Notes: generated from the sequence alone by a model not told the origin. Shown: positions 54,848 to 64,000, numbered from the stretch's first letter. The stretch is DNA of 64,000 bases from CBDBBY01 sp965203795 (GCA_965203795.1 OZ241915.1:3658001-3722000), one strand, 5' to 3'. Program-made: numbers and translations.

Positions 54848-55273
54848 AAACAGTCATCGAGACGGGATCGGGGAAACCAGGAACTGTTGCAGCGCCTTGG
54901 AGCGCGATAAAGCGATATGGACCCGGTCCGCGCATCTCCATGCAGGCCGGCGGCAAGCATCGACGCGCCGCACCGACAGGCCGGACACACGAAAGCGCTT
55001 GACCAAATGCCCGGGGCCGCAGAAGGAATGATCCCGCGTCTCAAGGGGGCGTCCACACACAAACAGTCATCGAGACGGGATCGGGGAAACCAGGAACTGT
55101 TGCAGCGCCTTGGAGCGCGATAAAGCGATATGGACCCGGTCCGCGCATCTCCATGCAGGCCGGCGGCAAGCATCGACGCGCCGCACCGACAGGCCGGACA
55201 CACGAAAGCGCTTGACCAAATGCCCGGGGCCGCAGAAGGAATGATCCCGCGTCTCAAGGGGGCGTCCACACAC
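54848..55273. repeat. Perfect tandem duplication of a 213-bp unit
   Basis: The sequence starting AAACAGTCATCGAG at 54848 is repeated without visible change from 55061 to 55273, and its first bases (AACAGT) reappear after 55273. Thus two complete units abut. The unit contains no convincing gene. Perfect identity in a region of decayed elements points to a recent duplication or active correction. Confidence 0.9.
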
Positions 55274-55714
55274 AACAGTATTGGGATTTGACCGTCTGGC
55301 CCTGCCTCCCAAAGGAAGTGCTCCATGACGCTGAGCTGCAACCTGACGCGCAACAGTCCCGGCGCATGCGCGAGTCGGTCTCCAGCGGCAGACTTCTGCC
55401 TTTCAGATCTACCCCAACGCCGTGCGCTTCCTGCGGAGGCTGGTCCGGAACCGGTCGGCCGAAACCCAGGGGGCTTGGACGGATGAAGCCGCCCGGACAT
55501 GGAACTACTGCCGCAGCGCCGGGTGCGTTCCAAATTTTTGTCTCACGGGGCGCCGCTCGTCGAAAACAGGCGCTGACGCCCTGCTTGCCATCAAATGCCG
55601 CATCGAAAACAGCCGCCTGACCAACAATTTGGAACGCACCCGAACCCAATCACCGGTTTGCGGAACCGGGCTTCACTGTATAGCGTTCAATCCTGAAGAC
55701 TCAGCGGATACGGC
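55274..55714. other. Non-coding interval with an ISKra4 remnant (55521-55641)
   Basis: Bases 55521-55641 have ends GGGTGCGTTCCAAATT and a near complement ending AACGCACCC. The interior on the plus strand reads GADALLAIKCRIENSRLTN, similar to the C-terminus of the ISKra4 transposase (GANALLAVKCCIDNN). It is a 121-bp internal-deletion derivative. The rest of the interval shows no supported gene and should contain the promoter for the second ATPase. Confidence 0.7.
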
Positions 55715-57022
55715 ATGATGGCCCGTTCTCCCCGAACGCCCGCGACGGAACCCGACTTGGATGCGCTCAGGAGGTTCTCCGAACTCCCGGACCGGGAAGC
55801 CACGCCGTACTTCGGCGGGCGGGCGGACGAAATCGGCTTGGTCGAGCGCGCATTGAACCGGATCCGCGATCGGGCCCGGGATGGCCACTGGCATCCTTCC
55901 GGAGGGGAAACCATCCTGTTCCAAGGCGCGCCGGGCGCCGGGAAAAGCGCGCTGCTGCATCATCTTGTGCGCAGCTGGCGGAGCGCCGGGCAGGAGGCGC
56001 CCGCGGCGGTCGCCATCGAAGCGTCGCATTATGCCGACGAGCGCGCGCTTGCGCTTCATGTGGCCGAGGCCGTCGACCCCGCGCTGTCGGCGCAGTTCCG
56101 CCGCTCCGTGACGACCCATTCCAGCACCACCAAGTCGTTGGGCGCCGGAATCCCTGGATTCGCGACGGGCGACGCGGCGGCTGAAACAGGGCGCCAAGCG
56201 GCATCCGTCCCGGCAGAGCCGTCGCTCGCCAATGTCGGCAAAGCGCTTTCAAAATCGGGACAATGCATTGCATTGATTTTGGATGAAGCTCAGGACCTCG
56301 AAGGGTTCGACGCGGACTCGGTGCGGCCGGTCGTTTCCAAAATCCACAAAGGAAGCCATGGCGGTCCGTTTCTGGCCGTGTTCGCCGGCCTCGCACACTC
56401 TCAATCTGTGCTTCAGGATCGCGGCATTTCCCGGTTTTCCCGCGGCCACGACCGAACGCTTGAGGCGCTTTCGTTCGGCGACGCCGTCGAAATCGTCCAT
56501 CTGATGCTTGCCGACTGCAGGGTCCGGGGCGACCGGGAGACCAAGCGCCAATGGGCGCATGCGCTCGCGAATGAGAGCTGCGGCTGGCCGCAGCATCTCC
56601 ATGTTGCCGTGCAGGCGCTCGCTGTCCAATTGCTGGCGGCTTCAACGCCGGGACAGCTTGAAGCGGTCGACAGCAGTTTCGGAGTTGCAGTTTTTCAGGA
56701 ATCTGCATTGGCCCGGGATGAATATTACGAACGTCGAATTGACGCGCCGCTGGCCGCCGCGCGGCATCTGCTCGCGGAAATCTTCCGACGAATGGGCGAC
56801 GGTGCCACTCTCGACGCCTCGCTAAGCCACATCCGCGAGGCCGCTCATCCAGGGGTGGGATCAAGGAGCCTCCCGAAGGAATACGATGAAGAGAGATTCC
56901 TCAATCACATGATCCGTCGCGGCGTGCTTCAGCACGCATCCGGACAGATGCTCGCGTGCCCGATCCCGTCCCTCAGGGACTACATCGAACGCATGGCTCC
57001 GCGCACTACGCCGGGAACATAG
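55715..57022 (+). CDS. AAA ATPase, second of two related copies
   Basis: The 435-residue product starts at the ATG at 55715 (a second ATG follows immediately). It has YFGGRADEIGLVERAL, Walker A GAPGAGKSALL near 72, Walker B IALILDEAQDL near 190, the sensor-like LAVFAGLAHSQSV, and ends CPIPSLRDYIERM. The order is the same as in the copy at 52018-53220, though an insertion of about 30 residues makes it longer. The C-terminal part (NHMIRRGVLQHASGQMLACPIP) resembles a winged helix. It may form an island-specific regulator; no partner gene follows. Confidence 0.72.
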   Translation: MMARSPRTPATEPDLDALRRFSELPDREATPYFGGRADEIGLVERALNRIRDRARDGHWHPSGGETILFQGAPGAGKSALLHHLVRSWRSAGQEAPAAVAIEASHYADERALALHVAEAVDPALSAQFRRSVTTHSSTTKSLGAGIPGFATGDAAAETGRQAASVPAEPSLANVGKALSKSGQCIALILDEAQDLEGFDADSVRPVVSKIHKGSHGGPFLAVFAGLAHSQSVLQDRGISRFSRGHDRTLEALSFGDAVEIVHLMLADCRVRGDRETKRQWAHALANESCGWPQHLHVAVQALAVQLLAASTPGQLEAVDSSFGVAVFQESALARDEYYERRIDAPLAAARHLLAEIFRRMGDGATLDASLSHIREAAHPGVGSRSLPKEYDEERFLNHMIRRGVLQHASGQMLACPIPSLRDYIERMAPRTTPGT

Positions 57023-57454
57023 ATCACGCGCGCCATTCGGCGCCGCGGGCTGGCAAGAGCGGCAACCGGGTTGCTTCGGATGGCAACATGTTCTCCGCGC
57101 GTGCGGACATCCGCAATCGTGCGCGTCGACAACGGCGATCATACTCCGGTTCGTCCGTCTGGATTCCCGCTCTCCGGCAAACACGGGGCAGTTCAACCTG
57201 CTTTCGTCCAGAGGTGCCCGCGAGACCAAAAATTTGGGACGCACCCCCCTTGACTGCGATGCGCCGAAACGCCTTGAAGGCGTCCAGATACTCAGCACCT
57301 CCGCCGTGCAGACGCGCACATCGACTCATCGCTGAATTGTCTCCATGCCGAATAGCCGACATGGATGCGACGGAGCCCGGATAAATCGAATTAAAAAGTC
57401 TTGGATTTAGTGCCGCAAAAGGCTTGCGTTTGCGGCTGACTGGGAGATTGGGGA
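57023..57454. other. Intergenic stretch with one ISKra4 terminal repeat
   Basis: A single ISKra4-type end (ACCAAAAATTTGGGACGCAC, followed by CCCC) lies near 57220-57250 without a matching left end nearby. It is probably the scar of a deleted element. No gene is supported, and the last bases should hold the promoter of the antitoxin relic. Confidence 0.5.
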
Positions 57455-57774
57455 ATGGAAATCAGCCAAGCCAGGACCGAGCGCGTGCAGATGCGCGTCG
57501 CCCCCGTGGCGAAGCGCATGCTGAAGCGCGCTGCCGAGATTTCGAACACCACTGTATCCGGCTTCGTCGCGAGTTGCGCGCTTGAGGCAGCCAGCAAAAT
57601 AGTCGGCGAAGGCGAGCGGATCGTTGTCAGCGCTCAGGATTGGAACCTGATTGTCAGCACCTTGGCCAACCCACCCGAGCCGAAGCCGAACTGCGCAGAG
57701 CGTTTGCGGATCATAAGCGCCTGATTTCGAAGACAGCCGATGAGCGGGCATTATTGTAGAGGCGCTGCCGGAGC
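57455..57774 (+). pseudogene. DUF1778 (TacA-like) antitoxin with one-base deletion
   Basis: The N-terminal 75 codons read as a ribbon-helix-helix DUF1778 protein (ARTERVQMRVAPVAKRMLKRAAEISNTTVSGF). Near 57688 one base is missing relative to the homologue at the right edge of the window, which ends AEPNCELRRAFAEHKRLISKTADE. The annotated frame ends prematurely in CAERLRIISA. In the shifted frame the true tail ELRRAFADHKRLISKTADERALL can be read to a TAG at 57772-57774. Such proteins neutralise the GNAT toxin encoded next to them. Confidence 0.8.
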
Positions 57775-57857
57775 GCCGTGATCGATCAAAATTCGAGTTC
57801 TGCTCGGAGCCTCTCGACTGATACTTGCGCCAGCCGGCATCCCGAGATGCTCGGCGC
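57750..57857 (+). pseudogene. 5' fragment of a GNAT-type toxin
   Basis: After the antitoxin tail the plus strand reads IIVEALPERRDRSKFEFCSEPLD, an in-frame TGA, then YLRQPASRDARRGV. This aligns with the first 40 residues of the GNAT protein at the right edge (VVEALTERYDRSKFESGSEPLDRYLHRQALQDARRGE). The rest is lost where the 179-bp repeat copy B begins at 57858. The pair is therefore doubly inactivated. Confidence 0.78.
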
Positions 57858-58231
57858 GGCGTCTGGACGAAAATGGATTTCAAGGCGCGCAGCCCGATTG
57901 AATCGCCGTTGGTCTCCGCGCATTTGTTCGCCAATGCCGGGTCCTGATTAGGGCCTAGTCATGATTCTTGCACCGAAGATCGCCAATCCGGCTCGCTATT
58001 CCCAGCCTACTTTTCCGACAATGCAGGCGAACATCGAGGGCTGGTTCCGGTCCGTCATCGGAACCGGCGCTTGGGACAGGTCGCGAACTGTCCGGAGATC
58101 ACGCTGAGGGGGCGGCAGGAGCTGCGTGCCGGGAGCGGGGTTTGTGCGGTCCGCGGCCCAGCGAATGCAGCTTCAGGAAGAAAACCTCGGGCGCCGAAAA
58201 GGGCAGCCACCCGAATGTGAATTCGGTTTCT
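57858..58231. repeat. 179-bp repeat copy B and adjacent non-coding DNA
   Basis: Bases 57858-58036 match 53239-53417 over the full length without gaps. Both copies start GGCGTC(C/T)GGACG and end near GGCGAACATC. Copy B truncates a GNAT gene, so it is mobile or the end of a mobile element. The remaining 195 bases hold no supported gene. Confidence 0.65.
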
Positions 58232-59038
58232 TCATCGCCACGCGAGTTTCAGAGACCTCAGGTGCCCGGCCAGCTCTTTCGAGCGGCCGGAATCTTCGAG
58301 CAGATCAAGGTAGACCTGAAGCGGCGTGGCCAGCAATCGTTCCGCGCCTTCGCCCCTTCCGAGACTGAGCTTGCTCCGACTCGCGTCGATCAAGACGAGG
58401 TTCGCGCCCTCCGAGACTTTGCGCACACCAAGCATGGAGAGAAGCAATTCATAATCCCGCGCACCCCGGACGCGCACGGAGAGGACGGATACGCTGGACA
58501 GGAATGGCGCGTAGGATTGGGCGGCGAACTGCCCGGTGAGCTCCAGATCAATGTTCTCGCCGGGCGCTTCCTTCCTGATTCGCCGGGCCATGTCCTCGGG
58601 CTTCATCCGAGGCGCGCAGTAACGGCCCCTTCTTGCTTCGGGTCCCGTCTCAATGCTGTCGCGCCAAGCGTCGAGAACGGCATCGGGTTGCGCCAGTCGC
58701 CTGCGCTTGGCCGGCCCCTCCCCGCTTGCTTCAAGCCATTCGCGGCGTTCGAGAGCCTTGAATGCTTGCGATACCGTCGCGGGAGACACTCCTGCATCCC
58801 GGGCGATTTCAATCCCGGCGACCCATTGGCGCGGCCGAGCGAACAACAATGCGGCCTTGAAAAAGTCGCGTGAGTGTTCAACAAAGTCCTCTCTGGAAAA
58901 GCCGGAGCGATTCAGAGTGGTTGACCGACGGTCGCCGTGAGCCAAGCGGCGAAAGGCTTTGGTACGGAAATAATGAGATTCATTGAAGATGGGCCAGCTA
59001 TCCCGGACGCCCTCTTGGAAAGACGAGATCGTGGCCAA
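58232..59038 (-). CDS. Winged-helix regulator, possibly AbiEi-like
   Basis: The frame of 268 codons contains a clear helix-turn-helix (RQWVAGIEIARDAGVSPATVSQAFKALERREWLE) and a larger C-terminal domain with FAAQSYAPFLSSVSVLSVRV and VLIDASRSKLSLG. This looks like transcription-factor-type antitoxins of the AbiEi group, but I am not certain. Its beginning is unclear: the most distal ATG overlaps the start of the divergent SIR2 gene by about 65 bases, and no ATG lies closer before the helix-turn-helix. It might repress the neighbouring SIR2 gene. Confidence 0.5.
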   Translation of the reverse strand: MATISSFQEGVRDSWPIFNESHYFRTKAFRRLAHGDRRSTTLNRSGFSREDFVEHSRDFFKAALLFARPRQWVAGIEIARDAGVSPATVSQAFKALERREWLEASGEGPAKRRRLAQPDAVLDAWRDSIETGPEARRGRYCAPRMKPEDMARRIRKEAPGENIDLELTGQFAAQSYAPFLSSVSVLSVRVRGARDYELLLSMLGVRKVSEGANLVLIDASRSKLSLGRGEGAERLLATPLQVYLDLLEDSGRSKELAGHLRSLKLAWR

Positions 59039-61073
59039 GTAGTTTTCCTGTGTGGCGCAGGAGTATCAGTTCCGTCAAACATGCCAGACTTCCGCGAACT
59101 GACGCAACAGGTCGTGCAAGTCCTTGATCCCGAAAAATATTCGGATACCGCCAACGCTTTCGATGGAGGGCATGCAGGCGATTACAGCAAACCCAAGGTG
59201 CCGCTTGATCAAATATATCAACTGCTCGACTCGGAATATGGGCGGGAGGAAGTCGACAAGCTTGTAACCAACTTCCTGAAAGATACCTCCGAGTCAGATC
59301 CGAGTCGCGAACACAAATTGATCGCAAAGATATCATCGGACCTCGAAGGCAGACCGCAGATTGTCACAACAAATTTTGATCGATTGTTCGACAAGTGTCA
59401 AGGCGTGACATCAGATAGAATTTTCAAGCCGCCGGCATTTCTTGGAATTGAATTCGGAATGCCCGTGCACGGCGTAACCCATCTTCATGGCAGACTGCCA
59501 GAACCAGATAAACCTCACCATGGATATATTCTCAGTAGCGCGGACTTTGGTCGAGCTTATCTTGCTGAAGGATGGGCAACAAGGTTTATACAAGCACTGC
59601 TCGAAAAATTCACAGTAGTGCTTGTTGGCTATCAAGCCGAGGACCCGCCGGTAAAATATCTTCTTCTAGGGCTGAACCGCAATGATGGAATGGGTAGGTC
59701 AAGCCTCTACGCATTCGATAAAGGGGCTTCCAGTGAAGTTAAAATAAGGTGGCGGGATCAAGGCGTTTCTCCCATTGCGTACAACGATCATTGCGACTTG
59801 TGGAACACACTGGAAGCGTGGGCAGACCGTGTCGAAGATTCCATAAAATGGAAAAACAGCGTTGTAGAGATGGCCAAGCAAAACCCGCGAATGTTGAAAC
59901 CCCATGAACGCGGTCAAGTGATGCATCTTGTTCGGACAAAACGGGGGGCTGAGCTGTTTGCACAATCGGAACCGCCGCCGCCGGCTGAATGGTTGTGTGT
60001 ATTCGACGCTTCCCGTCGAGTGCCAAAAAGGGAAAGCAGCTTTCAAGATGTACACAAGAATTATAGTCTGCTGGAGAATTATAGTCTAGACGATGATCCT
60101 GTATGGATTCAAAAAGCCAGAGCGCATGAACCAGATGTCGCCGACCATCTATTTGAGTGGCGTCCCGGGGACGCAAATCCCACTACAGTACATGACCTGA
60201 CGGGGCGACAGGTCGAGGGTCAAGAGGCCACGCCGCCCCGCTTGCTCTACCTGATTCACTGGTTGTCGAATCACCTTAATAGCCCTTGCTTGGCTTGGTG
60301 GGCTACAAAACACCATGACCTGCATCCACGCCTAATATACAAGCTCAGTGTACGGATCGGGTTCATGACGGACCTTCATCCTAAGGCACGGAATGTGTGG
60401 AACCTGATTCTGGAGGCAATGAAAGATAAACGGCGTTCAGTTCCGGACGATCTCGGAACAAAATTTTACCGCCGAATCAAGTCTGATGGGTGGACAAACG
60501 GTACGCTTCGAACCTTTGAAAATACTATGGGGCCCGCTCTGTCGTTCACGCCTCTCATCGGAATCACAGACGCAATACCACCTGAAGGAACATGGGACGA
60601 CGTTTCGATAAGTGAAATCGCCAAGTTTGAGGTCAAATTTCCTAGTGATATTGGCGAACTAGGCGATATCGCAGACGAGTTCCTTGAAGACGTTTTCCGA
60701 CTTGCCGATGGTCATTTACGGAGTGCGATCACAATGCATAAAGACGTTGGCACGAAGTACTTTACGACGCCCACTTGCTATCCTGGTCAACACGTGCACG
60801 GAAGAATATATAACCGCGATGATGAATCATATTTTCGTTGGTTTGTTGGATTGTTGCGCCGCATGTCAGAAAAGCACCCGAAGGTGCTGAGGTCGTTCGC
60901 GAAAAGGTGGGACCACAAGGATAACTTCTTTTTTCGCAAGTTGAAACTATTTGCCCTCAACCATTCGCAGGTGTTCGAAGCAAACGAAGTGGTGGAATCG
61001 GTTATGGAGTTTCGTCAGCAAGACATTTGGGATTATGATGTTCGGCGTGAGTTGCTGTTTTTGCTAGGGCCTG

Positions 61074-61518
61074 TTAACGCTTGATTATTTCGACGATGAG
61101 GGCGAAGCAAAGGAAAGCGGCGTACATCGCGTCGAGCTTCTCGAACCTGGTGAAGATGCGCCGGTAGCCCTTGATCCGGCGGAACAGCCGCTCGACCTCA
61201 TTCCGCCGCTTGTAGGTTTCGCGGTCGAAATCCCATTTGCTCCTCCGGTTCGACTTGGGCGGCACAACCGGGGTCATCCTGAGTTCGCGAGCGAGCTCGA
61301 GGGTCTCGTCGCCCTCGTAGGCGCGGTCCATCACCAGCGGAACCTTGGCGGCCCGCTCGCCGAAGCGCTTCAGCAGGACCCGGCCTTCGGGCGCGTCGTG
61401 GGCCTGCCCGCCGGAAAGGCGGAAAGCCATTGCCAGCCAATCGCTTGCGGCGATCATGTGGATCTTCGTGTTCCAGCCGCCGCGGGATTTGCCTATGCTT
61501 TGCGGGCCCGCTTTTTTT
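61074..61518 (-). CDS. IS5-family transposase, second frame (catalytic C-terminus after frameshift)
   Basis: Entered by slippage on A7 at 61512-61518, the frame supplies KAGPQSIGKSRGGWNTKIH, the second catalytic Asp in VMDRAYEGDE and the catalytic Glu in RRNEVERLFRRIKGYRRI, completing the DDE triad. It ends about six bases from the left inverted repeat. The longer open frame to 61709 is not expected to be translated by itself. The first-frame stop lies 26 bases past the slip site, as is usual for IS427-type elements. Confidence 0.85.
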
Positions 61519-61906
61519 GGGCCCCGGTTCCATCCGGATGCACTTTGACGCTGGTGCTGTCGAGGCCGAGGCAGTCGAGGTCCTTGTCCGTCAGCTCCTG
61601 CTCCCGCAGCGCCGCAAGCAGCCGCGCAAGCACGCCCGCCTCGGCCCAGCGGCGCAGCCGCATGTAGACCGTGTGCCACTTGCCGTAGCGCTCCGGAAGG
61701 GCGCGCCACTTGCAGCCGTTCTCGAGGATGTGCAGCAAGGCATTGACGATGACGATGTTCGGAATCAGCACATTGCCGCGCTGGACCGGCAGATGGGGAT
61801 GCAGCAAGGCGTACTGCTCTTCGGTGATACAGGCCATGATTGGGAACTGCTCGCTTGTTTTTTTCATTCTTGGCAACAGCTTGCCACAGATCCGATCTTG
61901 ACGCAA
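61493..61906 (-). CDS. IS5-family transposase, first frame (N-terminal part)
   Basis: 137 codons encode the N-terminal DNA-binding part (EEQYALLHPHLPVQRGN and WRALPERYGKWHTVYMRLRRWAEAGV) and the first catalytic Asp in LDSTSVKVHPDGTG. The normal end comes shortly after the AAAAAAAG at 61512-61518, where ribosomes can slip into the second frame. Without slippage the product is an incomplete transposase and may act as a regulator. Confidence 0.88.
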   Translation of the reverse strand: MRQDRICGKLLPRMKKTSEQFPIMACITEEQYALLHPHLPVQRGNVLIPNIVIVNALLHILENGCKWRALPERYGKWHTVYMRLRRWAEAGVLARLLAALREQELTDKDLDCLGLDSTSVKVHPDGTGAQKKRARKA

Positions 61907-63649
61907 GCGTTAACAGGCCCTAGTTAATCGCTGGGATGAATTCACAGATGAGAACAAGGTTGCTTTAACAGATCGGTTGCTGGCCGGACCCGGGAAAGTT
62001 GATGAATTGAGCAATGATTTCGATTCGGAATTAAATCAAGAGCTGATCGCCAGTTATCTTCGGTGGTTAGAAATCAACGGATGTCAGTTTCCCGACAAGC
62101 AGTCGAAGCAGCTTGCTAGGATCATTAACAGGATTCCGGACTGGTCGGATGACTCGGCAAGCCGTATCGTCGCTATACACGGGGCTTTCGGCGGTTTCTT
62201 CAGCACAGATTATAACTCCCGAGAACTTGCAAGTTTGCCTGTTGGAGAAATTGTTGAACGTGCGAAATCTGAAACGGGTCCGAATTATGAAACTCTCACA
62301 GATGTTCAACCCTTTAAAGGTTTGGTAAAGGAACATCCGCGAATTGCACTCGCTGCCCTTTCCGTTGAAGCACGAAAGCAGAGCCATCCGACAGACCGAT
62401 GGAAGGAACTGATCAGTGGCTGGCCCGAGAGTGGTCGTCCACGACTGAACCGGGTCTTCTTGCACCGGCTTTCGCGCCTTCCGTACAAGAGCATACGAAA
62501 ACTGATAGATGTGCTGACCGAACATGTAAGTCGCAGGCTACACACGATCTATGCCGACTATCCAAGGCTTGCTTGGATTGTCTTTGATGCGATTGTTTCG
62601 GCGGTTATTTCTGATGAAGCGTCTTCGAGCACCGGCAGCGTTAGCAAAGCCAGAATTGACACGCTGATTGACCAGCATTCGTGTAGAACGTATGAATACG
62701 CAATCAATGATCCGGTCGGCAAGCTCGTGCAGGGGTTGGTCATTGCTCTGGACTCGCTGCGGCTATCGGGGTCACATGGAATTCCCGCGGATTTCAAATG
62801 CCGTCTGGAAACGTTGTTGGCTGCACCGAGTGACCGGCGTGATCATGCGGTTGCAATTGTTGCTTCCAAAATTGACCGAATCTATTCTCTCGAACCTTCA
62901 TGGGTTCGGAATCAAGTAGTTCCGTGGTTTGATTTTGAACATCAATCCGCTGAGCCGGCTTGGAGTGGCTACCTTCACTCAGATGCGTATTGGTCGCAGG
63001 AAATTGGTGAACTCGTCACACCAAAGCTAGTTAAACTATTTCCGAGAGTTTACGAGTGGCGGTGGGATGACAAATTAACGAATCTTGCGATAAAGATCAT
63101 TATCGACTCGTGCATTCATCGTTTGAATAAGTCGGACGGGTCGATTGCTAGCGAAGCTCGACGGTGCCTTAAGAACATGTCCGATGAAGATCGTCGAAGT
63201 GCGGTATTTTATCTCGATGACATCGGACGCGACAAAAAGAATGGCTGGACAGAACATGTCATCCCGTTCATCGATAACGTGTGGCCAAAGGAACGGAAGT
63301 TCAAAACAACTGATATGGTGTCAGCATGGGTAGCCCTTTTAAGCGGTACTGGCGACGATTTTCCGGCAGCTCTAAATTGTGTTCGGAGCTTTTTGGTTCC
63401 TGTAAACCGCGAAGAATTTTGGTTGCATCGTTTCAACCGGGAGGGAGCGGACGATGAACCGCTAACTGCCAAACACCCTCGTGCTGTTCTGGAGTTGCTT
63501 CATACAATAATTCCGAATGATCCGATGCCGGTGCCATATGATCTGTCATCGATACTCGAGATTATTCGGGAAACTAATCCTAGTCTCACGAGAAACGCAA
63601 AATATGCTCGCCTGATTGATCTCGTGGAACAGCAGTGAGCTGTCTCACG

Positions 63650-63925
63650 CGTGCCGTAGAGCGGGACTTCGTAGATCCCGGGCGGGACACACCGCCTGCG
63701 GGCCGCTTCCGGCGGCAATTCGGAACGCTCGATGCTGCCCGCGCTAAGCGTGTAGAAGCCCACCACCTCTGGATCATTATCCCGGACTGCGACAAACACG
63801 CGTACCTCGCCGCGCCGAGCATCTTGGAGTGCCTGTCGGTGCAAGTATCGGTCGAGAGGTTCGGAACCGGACTCAAATTTTGATCGGTCGTAGCGCTCCG
63901 TCAGCGCCTCTACAACAATGTTCAC
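63650..63925 (-). pseudogene. GNAT-type acetyltransferase toxin, 3'-truncated
   Basis: The GTG at 63925 overlaps the antitoxin stop (GTGA). The protein reads IVVEALTERYDRSKFESG, LDRYLHRQALQDARRGEVRVFVA, VVGFYTLSAGSIERSELPPEAARR, which is the N-terminal two thirds of TacT-like GNAT toxins that acetylate aminoacyl-tRNA. The acetyl-CoA-binding part that should follow is absent; sequence turns unrelated after the Arg-rich stretch near 63700 and runs into the 3' end of the SIR2 gene. It is therefore inactive. Confidence 0.75.
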
Positions 63926-64000
63926 TCGTCAGCTGTCTTTGAGATCAGGCGCTTATGCTCTGCGAACGCTCTACGCAGTTCACAATTCGGCTCGGCTGGG
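63922..64000 (-). CDS. DUF1778 antitoxin, C-terminal end (runs off the window)
   Basis: The last 79 bases read on the minus strand AEPNCELRRAFAEHKRLISKTADE and stop, the tail of a TacA-like antitoxin. Its stop overlaps the GNAT start by GTGA. It is homologous to the relic at 57455-57774 and shows the undamaged form of that tail. The remainder lies outside the window. Confidence 0.75.
   Translation of the reverse strand, partial: PAEPNCELRRAFAEHKRLISKTADE

Larger units (their letters stand above)
61064..61923 (-). mobile_element. Complete IS5-family element with CTAG target duplication
   Basis: The element is 852 bp (61068-61919). Its 16-bp perfect inverted repeats are GGCCTGTTAACGCTTG at the left and its complement at the right, and it is flanked by CTAG at 61064-61067 and 61920-61923. 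Two overlapping minus-strand frames joined at a run of seven A suggest IS427-group organisation. A second copy ends at position 33. No decay is visible, so it may be active. Confidence 0.93.
58973..63638 (+). pseudogene. SIR2-domain antiphage protein (Dsr1/DUF4020-like) split by an IS5-family element
   Basis: The ATG at 58973 begins MRFIEDGPAIPDALLERRDRG. The SIR2 NAD-binding GAGVS (28-32), ITTNFD-type segment VTTNFDRLFD (131-140) and LHG with the catalytic His (172) are all present, so the NADase site looks intact. The following 900 residues are helical, as in large sirtuin defence proteins of the Dsr1 type. The frame is cut at 61064 by an IS5-family element. Removing 856 bases (the IS and one CTAG) rejoins LLFLL to VNRWDEFTDEN in frame, giving about 1,269 residues. 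Its base composition is AT-richer than neighbours, which points to transfer. Such proteins deplete NAD on phage infection. Confidence 0.85.

Noticed and set aside
1..61923. Composite transposon formed by the two IS5-family copies
   Set aside because: Each copy has its own CTAG flanks and the span of about 62 kb contains many unrelated genes, so independent insertions are simpler.

Overview
The window looks like chromosome or a large accessory island of a high-GC Gram-negative bacterium, most likely an alphaproteobacterium. The evidence is a Rhodobacter-type porin, an NDUFA9-like complex I protein, TRAP-transporter remains and a Dot/Icm-like (type IVB) secretion locus. It is rich in insertion sequences. 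Many accessory genes are broken by IS insertion, frameshift or truncation, so the region appears to be decaying.

Layout. 1-2715: right end of an IS5-family copy, then an alpha/beta hydrolase cut by a complete ISKra4-type element. 3050-3740: non-coding tandem array of a TAACCG-N4-TGCA motif. 3768-5288: Fic protein. 6313-9957: TerY-type vWA / PP2C phosphatase / kinase triad, followed by a convergent secreted nuclease. 11.1-12.6 kb: a secreted protein and a PilS-like pilin. 12.8-22.2 kb (minus strand): YhaO/YhaN DNA-repair pair behind a restriction-modification operon (RHH regulator, two DNA methyltransferases, PLD-fold nuclease). 22.5 kb: periplasmic metallo-beta-lactamase-fold enzyme. 24.4-30.9 kb: dotI-dotH-dotG-like secretion operon; its DotA/TraY-like partner and a DsbC-like protein lie at 40.0-43.8 kb. 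Between these parts sit a porin, an NDUFA9-like protein, a lytic transglycosylase, an IS1182 relic and an AT-richer three-gene cassette (small protein, PIN-like protein, AAA ATPase; 36.1-39.8 kb).

44-64 kb holds an Rpn/YhgA-like nuclease with duplicated 3' ends, a lipoprotein with subtilisin-like and barrel-like parts, a broken XRE-ImmA/PIN toxin-antitoxin module, a decayed TRAP permease, an esterase-like hydrolase, two related AAA ATPases around an IS110 element, and a SIR2-domain defence gene of about 1,270 codons split by an IS5-family element. Excising the IS plus one target duplication restores the SIR2 frame exactly. Relics of a DUF1778/GNAT toxin-antitoxin pair flank the SIR2 region on opposite strands.

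The best candidate for an undescribed system is the 36.1-39.8 kb operon. Its three genes are coupled by ATGA overlaps, its base composition differs from the surroundings, and it pairs an apparently intact PIN-type active site with an AAA ATPase.
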